From positions 20,133,913 through 20,197,912 of the forward strand of contig JAAALK010000086.1 of assembly GCA_019279435.1 (NCBI GenBank): a stretch of DNA of 64,000 nt, in the 5' to 3' direction. Below the pieces are notes generated by a model, which was not told the origin of the DNA, ran no database searches, and was given only the letters and a program-made list of their open reading frames with translations. Each line of letters begins with the position of its first letter. Position 1 is the first letter of the stretch. The stretch is from Zizania palustris (taxonomy: Eukaryota; Streptophyta; Magnoliopsida; Poales; Poaceae). A program made the position numbers and the translations under genes. Positions 22,406 to 34,959 of the stretch are shown here, in pieces.

Positions 22406-22665
22406 GCAGGAGGAGGGGAGAGGGAGAGCGACCTGTACATTTGGAAGGAGGTGGTGGCGGCGGGCAGTGCGGTGTCGCCCATGGCGTCGCCTAAGGCAGG
22501 AGGAGGGTAGAAGGAGAGTGGCCTGCACATCTCGAAGGAGGCGGTGGCAGCGGCCACCGCGGCGCTACACACGGCTTCGCCTAGGGCAGGAGAAGGGGAG
22601 AGGGAGAGCAGGCTATCAGAGGAGAGCACGAGAGGAGAGTGGCATCTGGAAGGAGAGGAAAAGGG
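22404..22665. repeat. Three tandem units of about 88 bp upstream of the LRR fragment
   Basis: Units begin near 22404, 22493 and 22578 with GGCAGGAGGAGGGGAGAGG-like sequence followed by a GGAGGCGGTGG stretch. On the minus strand they extend the LRR frame with repeated SLSPSPAL-type peptides, which look artificial and are not part of BRI1. Confidence 0.6.
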
Positions 22666-22919
22666 TGGTTCAATTTCAGCAAAGTGGAAGGACATTTCTG
22701 CAAAATGGCATGAGTATCACTACAACAAAACATAAACTTTTCGTCGGTTAAAATAACTTTCGTCGGTTTTTGGAAAAACCGACGGAAGTTAAATAACTTT
22801 CGTCGGCCTCAAGGAGCCGACGGAAGTTAACTTAACTTCCGTCGGCTTTTCACAGTGGCCGACGAAAGTTAAAGGGCATTTTTCTCCGCCCGGTATAAAA
22901 GCCCTAACTTCTGTTGGCT

Positions 22920-23990
22920 TTAATGTTGTACGTGCGCCCACACCGTCGCCTCCCGCGCCACCTCCCACCGCCGCCGGTTCCCGCCACCGCCTGGTCCTAC
23001 TCGCCGTCGCCCGCCGCCCCGGCCATCGCCTGTGACCACCCACCGCCGCGCCCAACTCCCGCGCCACCGCCCGCCGACGTTGCCGTCCGCCCCACCGCCG
23101 TCCTTCGGATGCCACTGCCCGGCCCGCGCCACCCGTCCCGGTGAGCCTACTCTGTCCATCCTCTCCTTGCAAATTAAATTCTCTGTGGTGAATTTCTCGT
23201 GTACATTGCTTATGAGATTCTCGTGTACATTGTTGTATGTGAAAAAGATTCCTAGGCGGCGACATTGCTGCACAAAGAAACATAGATAAGTTAGATAACA
23301 CATATAGCATTGTTCAATTCATGCAGAGAAACAAAGAGCATAAAAAGATGTGCTTGTGTCGTGTACTTCATATATACACAGTGTAATATCCCAAGTAAGT
23401 AGATCATTCATTTAAGATAAGTTAGAGCGCAAACTTGTTGCAATAATTGATCTTATTTTCTACAAAAATCAATATGTGGAATGCTTGGTAAAAATGATCT
23501 TATTTTCATCCTCTAAAAGAAAATGCTTCTTTCAGCTTTCCGAAAGCTATATACTATATAGGCCATTTCTGTGTATCTAAAATGAGAATGCATCTACCGT
23601 ATGACTATACGACTAAAGTCTAAAGCTACCAAAACATCTAATAAATGCACCACTTAATATTTGCTTTTAAAAGTAGGAGGGAAGGGGCAGGGACAAGCTA
23701 TAAGTTTTAAGTTTGGACTACATGCCAGAAATCTCACATGCATGTTCATGCAAAAATATTACACCCTCATGGATATGTTAACTGAGATCATCAACTTTAT
23801 GAAATGTCAGTGTATTGTACAGGGGATTGTGTGGTTATATGCATTGTGCATTGTACAGGGGATGTCTTTGGATTGTGTATTAATATGTTTCATATGCGAT
23901 GTGCAGCCGCCCGTCGCCGCCTACCGTCCTTCACCGCCTGTCGACCTCCGCCGCCCGCCGACCTCCGATCCATCGCTGTCAAGTAAATTT
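22920..23990 (+). other. GC-rich 5' segments of the CACTA element
   Basis: Two Pro/Arg/Pro-rich GC blocks (22920-23150 and about 23905-23985) are separated by AT-rich DNA and bordered by AG and GT-like sites. They may be leader exons of the transposase transcript or captured gene pieces. I recognise no protein in them. Confidence 0.35.
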
Positions 23991-24323
23991 TTCTTATTTA
24001 AGAATTTTCTTCACTTTTGATTTGTGAATTTTATGCTTTTACAAGTGTTTACTATGAGATGTGCTATTATATATGATATTAATTATATTCTTGTGTTAAT
24101 TTGTGGTTTGTTGATAATTTCATTACGGTGATTAGTATATTATATATATATGTATAATTTCTTATATATATTGTTTTCATATGTGATTTTTTATTTGACA
24201 CCAACGTACATAGTGTAACGAAACCTATGCATCACCCGTTTTGGACCAACATGTCTCACATGTGTCATGCGTGTGAGATCTGTAGGTCCGGAATTATTCC
24301 TTTTTAGACAGCCTCGGAGTGGG

Positions 24324-24493
24324 CGACAGAGCGTAGTATTTATGATGAGTCATGAGTCCGAATGAGATTTCAGTGACATAACCTTGTTGTTTTCCATTGC
24401 ACCACTATCAGGCGTGTAATTGGAGAACATTGGGGTTATGCTGCTGAAATTTCGTTCGGACTCATGGCTCATCATAAATACCACGTTCTGTCG
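24324..24493. repeat. Long imperfect hairpin upstream of the transposase ATG
   Basis: The left arm (24324-24383) and right arm (24433-24493) are inverted copies of about 60 nt with roughly 8 mismatches, several of which become G:U pairs in RNA. The loop is about 49 nt. The hairpin ends about 100 bp before the transposase ATG at 24592. Confidence 0.8.
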
Positions 24494-24591
24494 GTCACTC
24501 TTGGGTGGGTTTAGGACCTATCTTTTCCTATAGACATAGGCCTGTGGTACTTATGATGCATTCTCGATTCAATGAATGTTTTGCCTATAGA

Positions 24592-27500
24592 ATGGCTGAG
24601 GACGACCAACGGTGGATGTATAGTGGTTGGATGAAAAGTGGAGCTCACACGAGGGAGTGGGTAATCAATGCTAAGAAATTTGTTGATCGTGCATTTGCTT
24701 TGACAACAAACATTGGCGCGAGGTGCCCATGCATGAAGTGTAGAAATTCTCGTTGGCAAGACAAGAGAACATTGTCATTCCATATTTGCAAATATGCTTT
24801 CGTGCCAGGTTATGAAATTTGGACTTTTCACGACGATGAAATTTGGAAGAAGAAGATGATAGTGTTGCTGACGATAGGATAGATGAGATGCTTGATGTTA
24901 TACGGCCGGAGTTTGATTCAAACTGTAACACCCCAAATTTTCAAAGTAATAAAAGTATTATTTAATTCAATTTCTTGAATTTATTAATTTGGGAAATACC
25001 TTAAACACCCTCCTCTCCCATTTTGAACTACAACATAGAGTTAATGACCAAACCAGGAGCTGAAAATTTTTGTATAAAATCCCAAGGCCAAGATATATTT
25101 TTGAGAATTTTTACAAATTTTTATCAACCTTGGAAGTAGCCCTATTATTTTAAACCAATTTCTGCAATTATTTTTAATCAGAAATGTTTTGAAACAGTAA
25201 CGGGCCTCCCTCCTCCCTTTGTCTCTCTCTCGGCCGGCCCAGCCCATTACTCTCGCCCGCCTCGGACTGACAGCCCGACCCCACCCGTCAGTGAGCCCCT
25301 CTCCTCTCGCTCTCGCTGGTAGGTGGCCCCCGCCTGTCAGGTCCTTCGTCCCCGTGAGATCCGCCCCCAAATCGCCCCCCTCACCGGCCGACGCCATTAC
25401 TCGCCTCGGATCCCTTACCCCCGACCCCCTCCCCTCGAATTAAGCCTGACAATCAAACCCCCGCGCTCCGGTGACCGTTTCCGCCATTAAACCCAGCCGG
25501 ATCGCGTGCCGATTCAACGAATCCGCCTGCAACCCGAGCTCGCCGGCGATTAAAACCGTGTTTACTCCGGCCTCCCGCAATTGCGCCCCCTCTGCCCCCG
25601 CCGGTGACCTTATTTAAACCCCCTGGTGCCCCGCATTCGACCCCCACGCTCACACGCTGCAAGGACGCACAGAACGCCCTCTCTTCGAGTTTTAGCGCAC
25701 CACCGCCGCCCGTCCTCCAGCCGTCACTCGCCGTCGCCGAAGTCCCCCTCCATCCTCACCGACCGCACCGCTGCGACTGCAAGGACCTCACCGACCCCGC
25801 CCACCACTCCGTCATCGACGAACCCCGCTGGATCGCCGTCGCCGCCAAGGACCCGAACGCCTCCATCGCCTCCGCTCGTCGTCGGCCTTGCTCCGTCGAC
25901 CATTCATCACCGCAAGGGTACCCTCATGACCCCCTAGTCGCCCTCTTTCCGTTTTAGGCCTTAGATACGACCGTCGTCGCTCGTCGTGGCCTCTGGCCCG
26001 CTCGCCGTCGCCGGAGAAGACGACCGGCACGGGTCGAGTACCCCTGCCATGTCGGATTCGATCCGTGTCGTGCGATCTGGATCTAACGGTACTGATTAAA
26101 TCCCATGTGTGGTTTAATCTGCGCCGTTGGATCTGCGTGAAGGGGTATGTTTTAATATCGTGCGTCCGTTAGTATTTAAAACACGCGTTTAATCTCAGCC
26201 GTCCATCGCATACCGGTTCGGCCTTTTAATCTCGCGCGTCCATTTTCACTTAACGCCCCCGCCTCACCCTCGCGCGTTGGATCTGGATCCAACGGTCCAG
26301 ATTGGGCCGGACCACGCGCACAGTGCGCGGGTTCACAGTGGGCCTGGCTCACCGTGGACCCGAGGGGATTTAAATTTAAAAAATAAATTCCAGAAACTGC
26401 TTTAAACTTGTAAAATTCATATCTGGCGCATTTTAACTTCAAAAATTGCCATTCCACTTTCAGAAAATTTGTAATATTATTCTCTACATGTTCATTCAAT
26501 AAAAACCATATGTTTACTTTAGATTTTTCATATTTATTTAAATAGGTATTCAAATGCCCCTTAGGGTAAAAATGTAAATTCAAATATTTAAACTTCAGTA
26601 AAGTTTATATTTATTCCTTTCTGTTCACATACTGAAAACCACTACATTGCCCATGAACCTTTCATTTTAAATTGATTAGAATGTTTAAAATGGGGTTACT
26701 CACAATTAAAACCCTTTTTCAAAGGACAACACTTCATTTTAACTTCGTTTAAAATTATTTATAAAATGAATTTCAGAACCTTAACAACTTGATTTTTCTT
26801 TAGATTAAACCAACTTAAACTATGTGCTCATTGTGTGATTTTATATTGTTTAGATTGGATGTTGTATTTATTTTATTTTACTTTATTTATATTGGAAAGG
26901 CTACGACGCCGTCGAGGAGCCAGAATATTTCCCGGAAGTTCCCCCTCACCCTTCGCTGAACAAGGCAAGTCACCAAACCAATCTTTTGAGCATATTGAAC
27001 CCATGCTTTATTAAACTATTGCTAAAACACATAGGCTATACATGCATTAGTCCAATGAAAACCCTTACAATATATTTATTTAGGATCCCCCGACCTTGAT
27101 GTGCAACCCAAGCCATGCTATCTCGCCTAACCTCCTTGTCACCATATGATTAATGATATTAGCTAGTGTCCAATGTATTGACACGATCGCTATAGGATAA
27201 AAATGAGTCGTAGCAAAATGGTTCTACTATATGATCCCCGTTACTTCTTATCCTTGGAATTCTGTCGGTGATGAGTTATGGTTGTGAGTGTATGCATGGT
27301 TGGTTCTGGGTGCAAGCTAGGGCATTGGTCGGTAGCACCCGGGGCACTATAAGGACCGGTCTGAGGGATCCGTTGCAATACACTTCCGTACTAATCACAA
27401 GTCTAATGGGTAAGTCCTAACTAAGGCATGGAGTGTTCCAAACCGAGGCCACCATTTGGAGATGGGTCAAGCAGCACCTGCGGGTGGCTTGTACCAATGT

Positions 27501-30500
27501 GGCGCAAAAGGGGGTGCGACGTTAGCCGGGATGCGGCCCGGCGCGCCGGCGAAACCTAGAGCGAGTGGTTATCGCTTGGAGCATTTCATGCTGAGGTTTT
27601 GGCACGAGTTCCCGTGGTATGGGTCATCTCGTTTGGGATGAGTGCGTGCCTTGTGGGTACAGTAGTACATCTCTGATTAGAGTCTTAAATCTTTTCGAAA
27701 AGCCGAGCCCACGGTCAAGGGCGGGTTGCGTGACATCCCACAGTTAGATTACTCTGAATATGTATGTGCATGATGGTTGGACATGTAAGGACTGTTGTGC
27801 GAGGAGGTAAAACGTACTCCTCGAGTTAGATGATGTTGTTGATGCTCATGTTTACTTTTCCGCATGATTAAATTGACTACACTAAATGCAATAACTGAAA
27901 ATGTACTTTTTCGCATTGTTAGCCATTACCCTTCCTTGTTTATTATCCTGCATTATTACTTGCATTTGCGGTGGCTTGTTGAGTACTTTTTGTACTCATA
28001 CCCGTTGGACCCCACAGAGGATGCCTACTATGAAGACGGTCTGGAGTAGCGACCCAGTCAAGCAAAGATCCTAAAGAAGGCGTTCGTCATGCTATTTACT
28101 TGTATTACTATTTTTATTTCAACTCTGATGTAATAAATATGGTCTGCGCACCATGAATACTGTCGTATGTACGATTGTCGCATGATGAACCTCTTGTATT
28201 ATTGTTTTTCTTATGAAATTCAATAATGTTCTGATTTTGGTAAATCGGGGCGCCACACAAACCCTAAGGATCCTCCAACACCGGAGATTCAAAATTTTTT
28301 CGACATCCTTTGAGCTTCAGAAGAACCGTTGCATGAGCACACCACCGTAAGTGTTCTCGCTTTCGTGACCCGTCTTATGGCCATTAAGTCGAAGTTTGTA
28401 GTCTCCAACAATTGTTATAAGGAGCTCTTGAATCTGATCAGTGGTATCCTTCCTATGAACCATAAGGTGCCGAAAGACATGTACCAGTCAAAAAAAATGA
28501 TTTCTGCTCTCGGTATGGAGTATGAGTAGATTGATGTACGTCGAGATAATTGTTTGCTTTTCTGGAAAGAACATAGGAATGAGGTGAAATGCTTAAAATG
28601 TGGTAAACCAAGATTCGTAGAGGTCGTAAACGAAGACGGAGAAAAGGTGACGACAGATGTTGCTCATAAGCAACTTCGTTACATGCCTCTTACACCTCGG
28701 GTGAAACGATTGTTTCTCTCAAAGAAAACCGCTAGACATATGCGATGACATAAAAAAGGTGTACGTGAGAATAATCAAGTAATGGTGCACCCATCTGATG
28801 GTGAGGCATGGAAAACTCTAGATGATTTTGATGTAGACTTTGCTAGTGATGCAAGGAATGTTCGCATCGGGTTGGCAACAGATGGATTCACGCCTTTCAA
28901 TGTAATTGCATCGTCGTACTCTTGTTGGCCTGTGTTTGCTATTCCATACAACCTTCCACCTTCGTTTTGTATGAAATATGAATTTATGTTCCTGTGTCTC
29001 ATTATACCCGGTCCAGAGCATCCTGGAACACGCCTGAACGTGATGCTGAAGCCCTTAATTGAAGAGTTGAAACAATTGTGGAAAGGAGTTGAAGCATATG
29101 ACTATGTCCGGAAGAAAAAATTCAATCTTCGAGTTGCGTATCTGTGGTCGGTCCACGATTTTCCTGCATACGGTATTTTTTCTAGTTGGAGTTGTCATGG
29201 AATGTTGACATGTCTGATATGTGCGAAGGACACATATTGTTTCTGTCTGAACTTCAGGGGAAAGATTTGTTACTTTGATTGTCATAGATACTTTTTGCCT
29301 ATGAATCACCCATTTAGGTTAGAGAGGAACAATTTCAAGAAGGACAATGTTGTTGTAAAGGGACCACCAAGACGTTTAAATGGTAGAGAAATCGCTGATA
29401 TGCTGAATGAGTTGGTCCTTAATGAAAATGAGGATGGATTTGTAGGATTCGGAACCAAACATAATTGGACCCACATATGTGGCTTATGGGAACTGTCGTA
29501 TGTCAAATCACTAATTCTGATACAAAACATTGACGTTATGCATCAGGAACATAATGTTGGTGAAAGCATTATAAGTACATGTATGGATTTTGTAGATAAG
29601 GCAAAAGATAATGTAAAGACGAGAAGAGATTTAGCTGAGATTTATAATCTACCAACCCTTGAATTGACGAATAGTGGTGGCAAGCCACGTGCCCCATTTT
29701 GTTTAAAACCTAAAAAAACAAGTAATGAGGTGGTTGAAAAATTTAAAATTCCCAGATGGTTACGCCGCGAGATTTAGAAGAGCTGTGAATTTGAAGACAG
29801 GAAAATTAAATGGATTGAAAAGTCATGATTACCACATAATAATGGAAAGACTCCTTCATGTAATGTTTCACGGGTACCTAAATGATGATGTGTGGAAGGT
29901 GTTAACTTAGCTGAGCCATTTTTATAGACAACTTTGTGCTAAAGAAATTAAGAAAGATATGATGGAGATGCTAGAGAAAGAGATCCTGGTGCTTTTATGT
30001 AAATTGTAAAAAATATTCCCTCCAGGGTTCTTCAATCCAATGCAACATTTACTAGTTCATCTGCCATATGAAGCTAAGGTAGGTGGCCCTATGCAATATA
30101 GGTGGATGTATCACATTGAAAGATTGAAAGGTCCCTAAAGAAGCTTAGAGCGATGGTTGGTAATAAGGCCAGAGTTGGAGGTTGCATCGCAGAAGAATTT
30201 AAATTGAAAGAGATAGCATACTTCACTAGTGTATACTTCGCTGAGCATCACAATGTCAACACACCTGCTACACGGTACCATATGGATGAAGACCATCCTT
30301 GTAGTGATCTCCAAATTTTTGGGTGGAAGGTCATAACTGTTAGTGTCTCCACGACATATTATATAACTCAGTAAGAACGGACATATGCCTTGCTCTACAT
30401 GTACTCAAATATGGAACAGATAGAACAATATTTTGCGTAAGTAAATTTTTTTTAGTTTTATATTTTATCTCCAAATTTTATACCCGTTTGTTTACCTATT

Positions 30501-31390
30501 CGTTACAATGATAGTATGTTTGATTCGAAATACTTGACGTCTGGTCGTCAACAAATGGAGAAGCAATTAGATAAATTGCGTCGAGAAGGAGTAAATGACG
30601 GGTCTAGTTTCCTCACTTGGTTCAGAGAACATGTAAATCCTTCCCTTTTGTGACACGTATTATTTTACTCTATTAGGTTAATTATCTTATACACTCGTAT
30701 GATTTGCCGTACATGTTCGCTGACAATGTACATATAGACTTGCGACGGCTCTCTTACGGAAGTATTAGTGCCAAAAGTTACAGTCACTATGATGTTAATG
30801 GTTTCCGCTTCCGTTCAACTATTTTTGAAGCATATCGACCTCTGGCGGCAACAACTAATAATGGAGTTGTTACAAGGTTCGTTGATGGACAAGGACACGA
30901 AACTATGTATTATGGAATCATCAAAAATATAATCGAGTATAATTTTACCGAGAATAAGGAGATTAAAGTAGTCTTCTTCGATTGTGATTGGTTTGACCCT
31001 AAACATGGTACTCGAGAAAACCAATTTGGGATGGTTGAAGTCAAACATGCGGAACGATTATGTGGTTGCGATAATTTTGTCCTTGCTCACCAAGTCGAGT
31101 AGGTGTATTATATGTTGTACCCATGTGAAAAACTAAGTGCTTGGTGGGTAGTCTACAAAGTGAATCCTCGGGAACGTCTACACACCCCTAGCTATGGCGC
31201 TTATCAATTAAAGGTTGAAGAGGTTGATGAGGTTTACCAAGATGATGAATTGCCGACTTCGTTTAATGTAGAGCCAGAATCGCCAACATATTCTTTTCTT
31301 GGGGATTCTAATGATGTACCAGTTCCCGAGAAAAGGAAACACCAACATATGAAGAAAAAAGTAACATGGCGTGCATTGGGGAGAAAATGA
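24592..31390 (+). pseudogene. TNP2-type CACTA transposase gene, split by a solo LTR and decayed
   Basis: Domains in order: an N-terminal Transpos_assoc zinc-binding segment (24592-24850; MYSGWMKSG, CPCMKCRN, ...HICKYAF); linker up to 24923; the 24924-28257 LTR; then the Tnp2 core (28263-29760; IDVMHQEHNVGESI, PRWLRREI-like end); a DUF4218 part (29725-30370; KSHDYHIIMERLL, FPPGFFNPMQHLLVHLPYEA); and a DUF4216 part (30740-31200; FRSTIFEAYRPL, VVFFDCDWFDP). The transposase would bind the subterminal repeats and cut the element ends. Breaks include a frameshift at about 24850, in-frame stops at 28527 and about 28746, and more in the DUF4218 part. The gene cannot make a whole protein. Confidence 0.87.
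24924..28257. mobile_element. Solo LTR, 3,334 bp, inside the CACTA transposase gene
   Basis: It starts TGTAACACCCC and ends GGGGCGCCACA, with exact 5-bp direct repeats CAAAC on both sides (24919-24923 and 28258-28262). There is no internal coding region. A single LTR with intact TSDs is what LTR-LTR recombination leaves. The length and the TGTAACACCCC start fit the long LTRs of chromovirus (Tekay/Del-type) Gypsy elements; that lineage call is from memory and tentative. It must be younger than the CACTA element it interrupts. Confidence 0.88.
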
Positions 31391-31530
31391 CAAATTGATC
31401 CTGATTTTGATGATAATTGACAAGTAATTGTTTTCATACATGCATATGTAATATACTTCATATTACATGTTTTTCATATGTTCAAACCTTCTGTACTAAT
31501 AAATGCTCGTTTGTGCTTGTTTTGAACAGG

Positions 31531-33794
31531 ATGAAAAAAAAGGTAAAGAGTGTCACGAGGAAGCTCTTCCACTTGGCAAGTACATTGGCGAGTACTCCGG
31601 CGAGTACACCGATGACTCAAGAGGACACCATATTCCAGGGTAGTTACTCTTGTTCAAACAGACGTCATCAAGAGCAGCTCTTGAGATGCATAGATCCGAC
31701 ATTAATTGGTCGATCTATTGCATTTCAAATGGATGATGAGGTATCTTTAAAATTGATTTTTATGCCCGTTATAAACTATTACTAATTATTTTAATACTAT
31801 TTTGCAGGAGGAAGAACACCTGGAGAGTGCGGGTCATGAGGATGACCCAGTGGGTAGGGGGTAGGAGGGGGATGACCCGAAGGGTGCAGGGCAGGGGATG
31901 ACCCGGAGGGTGCGGGTCAGGAGGAGGGGGCTGAGGCTTCAGGGTCCTCACAAGCTTTCAGGACGAGCCACCTGGTCGCCCCACCAGTAGTCTCTTCGGG
32001 TGGAGCCAAGATCGAGATTACGCGTGTAGGTGACGGGTAAGTCTAATACTCTGTTGTTTTGCTTTTTTCAAAAAAATTCTTTCAGTAAACTGACTTTATT
32101 TATTATGTATTTCTATATCTTGGATTGACTCTCGGTTTGACGGCTTTTCGAGGGTCAGGCAGGTTAACCGGTTTGCTCCTGACGGGATCCACGGAACTGC
32201 ATAGGGGGCGGTGTCTCATGACTTCTGGGTATGTGTTTTTTCATTCTTCTTTTAGTTTTAACCCAAAGCTTTTAGAGTTACAACACTTTACTAATCATGA
32301 CTTTTGCAGTTACGCTTTTGCTTGCCAGAATCAGGCAATCACCATAATCATGCCCTTCAAGTCTTCAACAACAATGCACACAAGGTGATGAAGGACGTAA
32401 TTTCGTATGCCCGCATTCAAGCGAACAATGCGTACTACAAGGAGAAGCTAGGGCAAGCGAACAATATACTTGACTGAAGAATAATACCGTTCGGTAAACA
32501 ATTCTAACTTTTTTAATCTTCGATTGTTGAGATTTATTTTCATATAATACATATAGCATCTCTGTTCAGGTGAGGATTCTGTGGTTTGCAAACCGCGAGG
32601 ATGCCTATTTTGAATTATGCAATATTTGGTCTTCAGTTGCATTCAAGAAGACTTCCGAGCAGAAAAGACAATGCCGTGGGACGGATCCAAAGCACAGATA
32701 TGGTGCCGATGGACATATCCGCCACACTAAATGCATGGTAAGACCTCTTTCTGTCACTCTATCTATAGGTACATTGTAATGCGACTAACTCATATCTATT
32801 GTACAGGAAGCTAAATATGACAATGTGCCTAGTGACATCGAGGTCTATGCTTCTAGTCACAAAAGAAGCGATCCTACACAGTCAGATGTCTTATGTAGCC
32901 AGTCAACTATAGACCATTTGGTGAGATGTTAGCAATGTTAAGAGTTTGCGCCATTTCATTTTTCTCCGTCTAATCGGACATGTTGTTTTTTGTAGACGCG
33001 GTATGGTGAACACATGGTTCGACTCCATGGAGAGGACTATGATTGGCGGAGAGAACCTGTCGACCCAATGGCCGTGTACTCTAGCGGAGGTGGAAAAACT
33101 GAAAAAGCCATGGACGGTGAGACGATGTTTTTCTCAATGTTTTGTGTATGGTATTGTAATGGTAACTAACTCATTCAATGTTGCAGGTACCCCATGTTCA
33201 ATGGAGTTATTGACTCGAGAGCGGTGAGAGCTCAGAAGTCAGCTCAATCGTCGTAGAGCTCCGTCGGAGTTGGCTCCAGCCGTCGTCACTCAGAAGCAAA
33301 CCCGGAGGTGGTTCAGCTGAGGGAGGAAATGAGGTAGCACGATGAGCACATCAGGCAACAACAAGAGTACTATACCGCCTGCTTAGCACAACAGTAGGCG
33401 ATGATCCAAGTAAGTTTAGTTTGCAGTGTTGCAATTATAAAGTATTCAGCAATAGGTTTAGAACTAACTGATTGCATTATAACATGTGTAGCAAATAGCC
33501 CAGCAGCATGGATTTGACATGTCTTTGTTCCAACCACTACCTGCCTAGCCACCACCACTTCCATTTGTTCCTTCTCCTACACCTGAGGTACCTCCTGGCA
33601 TATTGTTACTTGAGTTACTTTAGTTAGTTAAGATACTTAAGTTAGCGTTTAGAAGGTTAGTTGAGTTCGTTTTCTAATTTTGTCTATTTCTTCAGAGTTT
33701 TCGTACGCCCGGTCAGGATGGGGCCTCTGGGGCAAATGTGGATGAAGCGGGAGGCAGCGGCGGCGCCCACGACCCAAATGTGGGCGATCAGTGA
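31531..33794 (+). pseudogene. Second CACTA gene, Transposase_24-type, decayed
   Basis: The start is taken at ATG 31531 (MKKKVKSVTRK) and the likely stop is TGA at 33792-33794. Several short exons have GT and AG borders. The recognisable core (about 32575-33230) includes WFANREDAYFELCNIW, EQKRQCRGTDPKHRYGADGH and EDYDWRREPVDP, as in the plant Ptta/En/Spm transposase family. A Gln-rich segment follows. Frames change between pieces and stops occur (for example just after AQSSS near 33255). In CACTA elements this second gene usually supplies a DNA-binding helper protein. Confidence 0.75.
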
Positions 33795-34678
33795 GTATGG
33801 ATGTGTATTGTGAAGTTTTGATTGAATCTAGATGTGACATGCGCTTTGATATGAATTTGAATGTGTTATGTGAATCTCGATGTGTTATGTGACTTTGTAT
33901 GTGAATTCAATTGTGTTATGTGATTTTAGATGTGATGTGTGAAGTTTGGATGTGAATTTGGATGTGAGATGTGATTTTGGATGTTATATATGAAGTTTGA
34001 ATGTTATTTTGGATGTGAGATGTGATTTTGAATGTTATATGTGAATGTGATATAAATTGTGGTTGGATGTGAGTGTGAATAGGGGAACCAGGAAAACAAA
34101 AAAAAATCAGCTAACTTTTGTCGGCTTTGACCATAGCCGACGGAAGTTAGCTGCTTTCGGCCACGTGGGCAGAAAGGCTATCTTCCGTCGGCTAGGGCCA
34201 AAGTCGACGGAAGTTAGGCCACCTAAATTCCGTCGGCCAGACTGGCCGACGGAAGTTATCGCGCCTCTGCTGATGTGGCAGAGTTCGGCGCTAATTTCCG
34301 TCGGTCACGTAAAGCCGACGGAAGTTAGCTAACTTCCATCTACCCGCTTTCGTCGGCCAAATACCGACAAAAGTTAGCCTTTTGCCGACGGAAGTTAGCT
34401 TCTTCCATCGGGAAAGGGCTAACTTCCGTCGGCTTTGGTCGACGGAAGTTTGCCGGATTGTTGTAGTGCATAGAACTAGAGCAATTTCAGAAGAATGAAA
34501 GGGTCTTTTGTAAGGAGAGTGACGTGGCCTCTTCTAGAAGCCGGAAATCCCAGCTACTTTTAATATATCTAAGTAGATGAACATATAGATAAAGTTAATT
34601 ATTAGAAAAAAAATGCTATAATCTATAGTATTAGAGGTAAGACACTTAACAAAATGAAAAATATATAAAAAATGTATA

Positions 34679-34957
34679 CTCTGTCCAATGGATAATTAGT
34701 AAATTAAAAAGTAGTATTATTTAATTTGACAAATTAATATTCTTGTTCAACTCATATCTTACTTAGCACTATCTTATTAATGTATGGAACTACCGAATTA
34801 GTACTAAAGAAAAAGATTTTTGGACAATGAATACCCATGTTTACTATTACCTGTGTTCCACATAGTAAATTGTTCTGACATTTTTCAGATTCATCACTCT
34901 GTACATGAATATGAATATGAAAAAATTCAGAACGACTTACGATGTGAACGGAGGGAG
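34679..34957. mobile_element. Stowaway-like MITE
   Basis: The right end reads GAACGGAGGGAG then TA, the reverse of the Stowaway end CTCCCTCCGTTC. The left end, CTCTGTCCAATGG, also follows TA but is diverged. The length of 279 bp and the TA duplication suit Tc1/mariner-type MITEs. Confidence 0.5.
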
Positions 34958-34959
34958 TA

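Larger units (their letters stand above)
22718..34468 (+). mobile_element. Large CACTA (En/Spm) transposon with decayed transposase genes
   Basis: It begins CACTACAACAAAACAT and ends CGGATTGTTGTAGTG, 11,751 bp in all, of which 3.3 kb is a later solo LTR. Subterminal copies of CCGACGGAAGTTA in both orientations fill about 200 bp at the left end and 350 bp at the right. Inside, on the plus strand, are a TNP2-type transposase gene and a Transposase_24-type second gene, both with stops and frameshifts. The flanking triplets are TAT and CAT, an imperfect target duplication. It was once autonomous in design but is now defective. Confidence 0.92.

Noticed and set aside
22718..34468. Reading the CACTA transposase as a working gene
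   Set aside because: Several stops and frameshifts plus a 3.3 kb LTR insertion rule out a full product.
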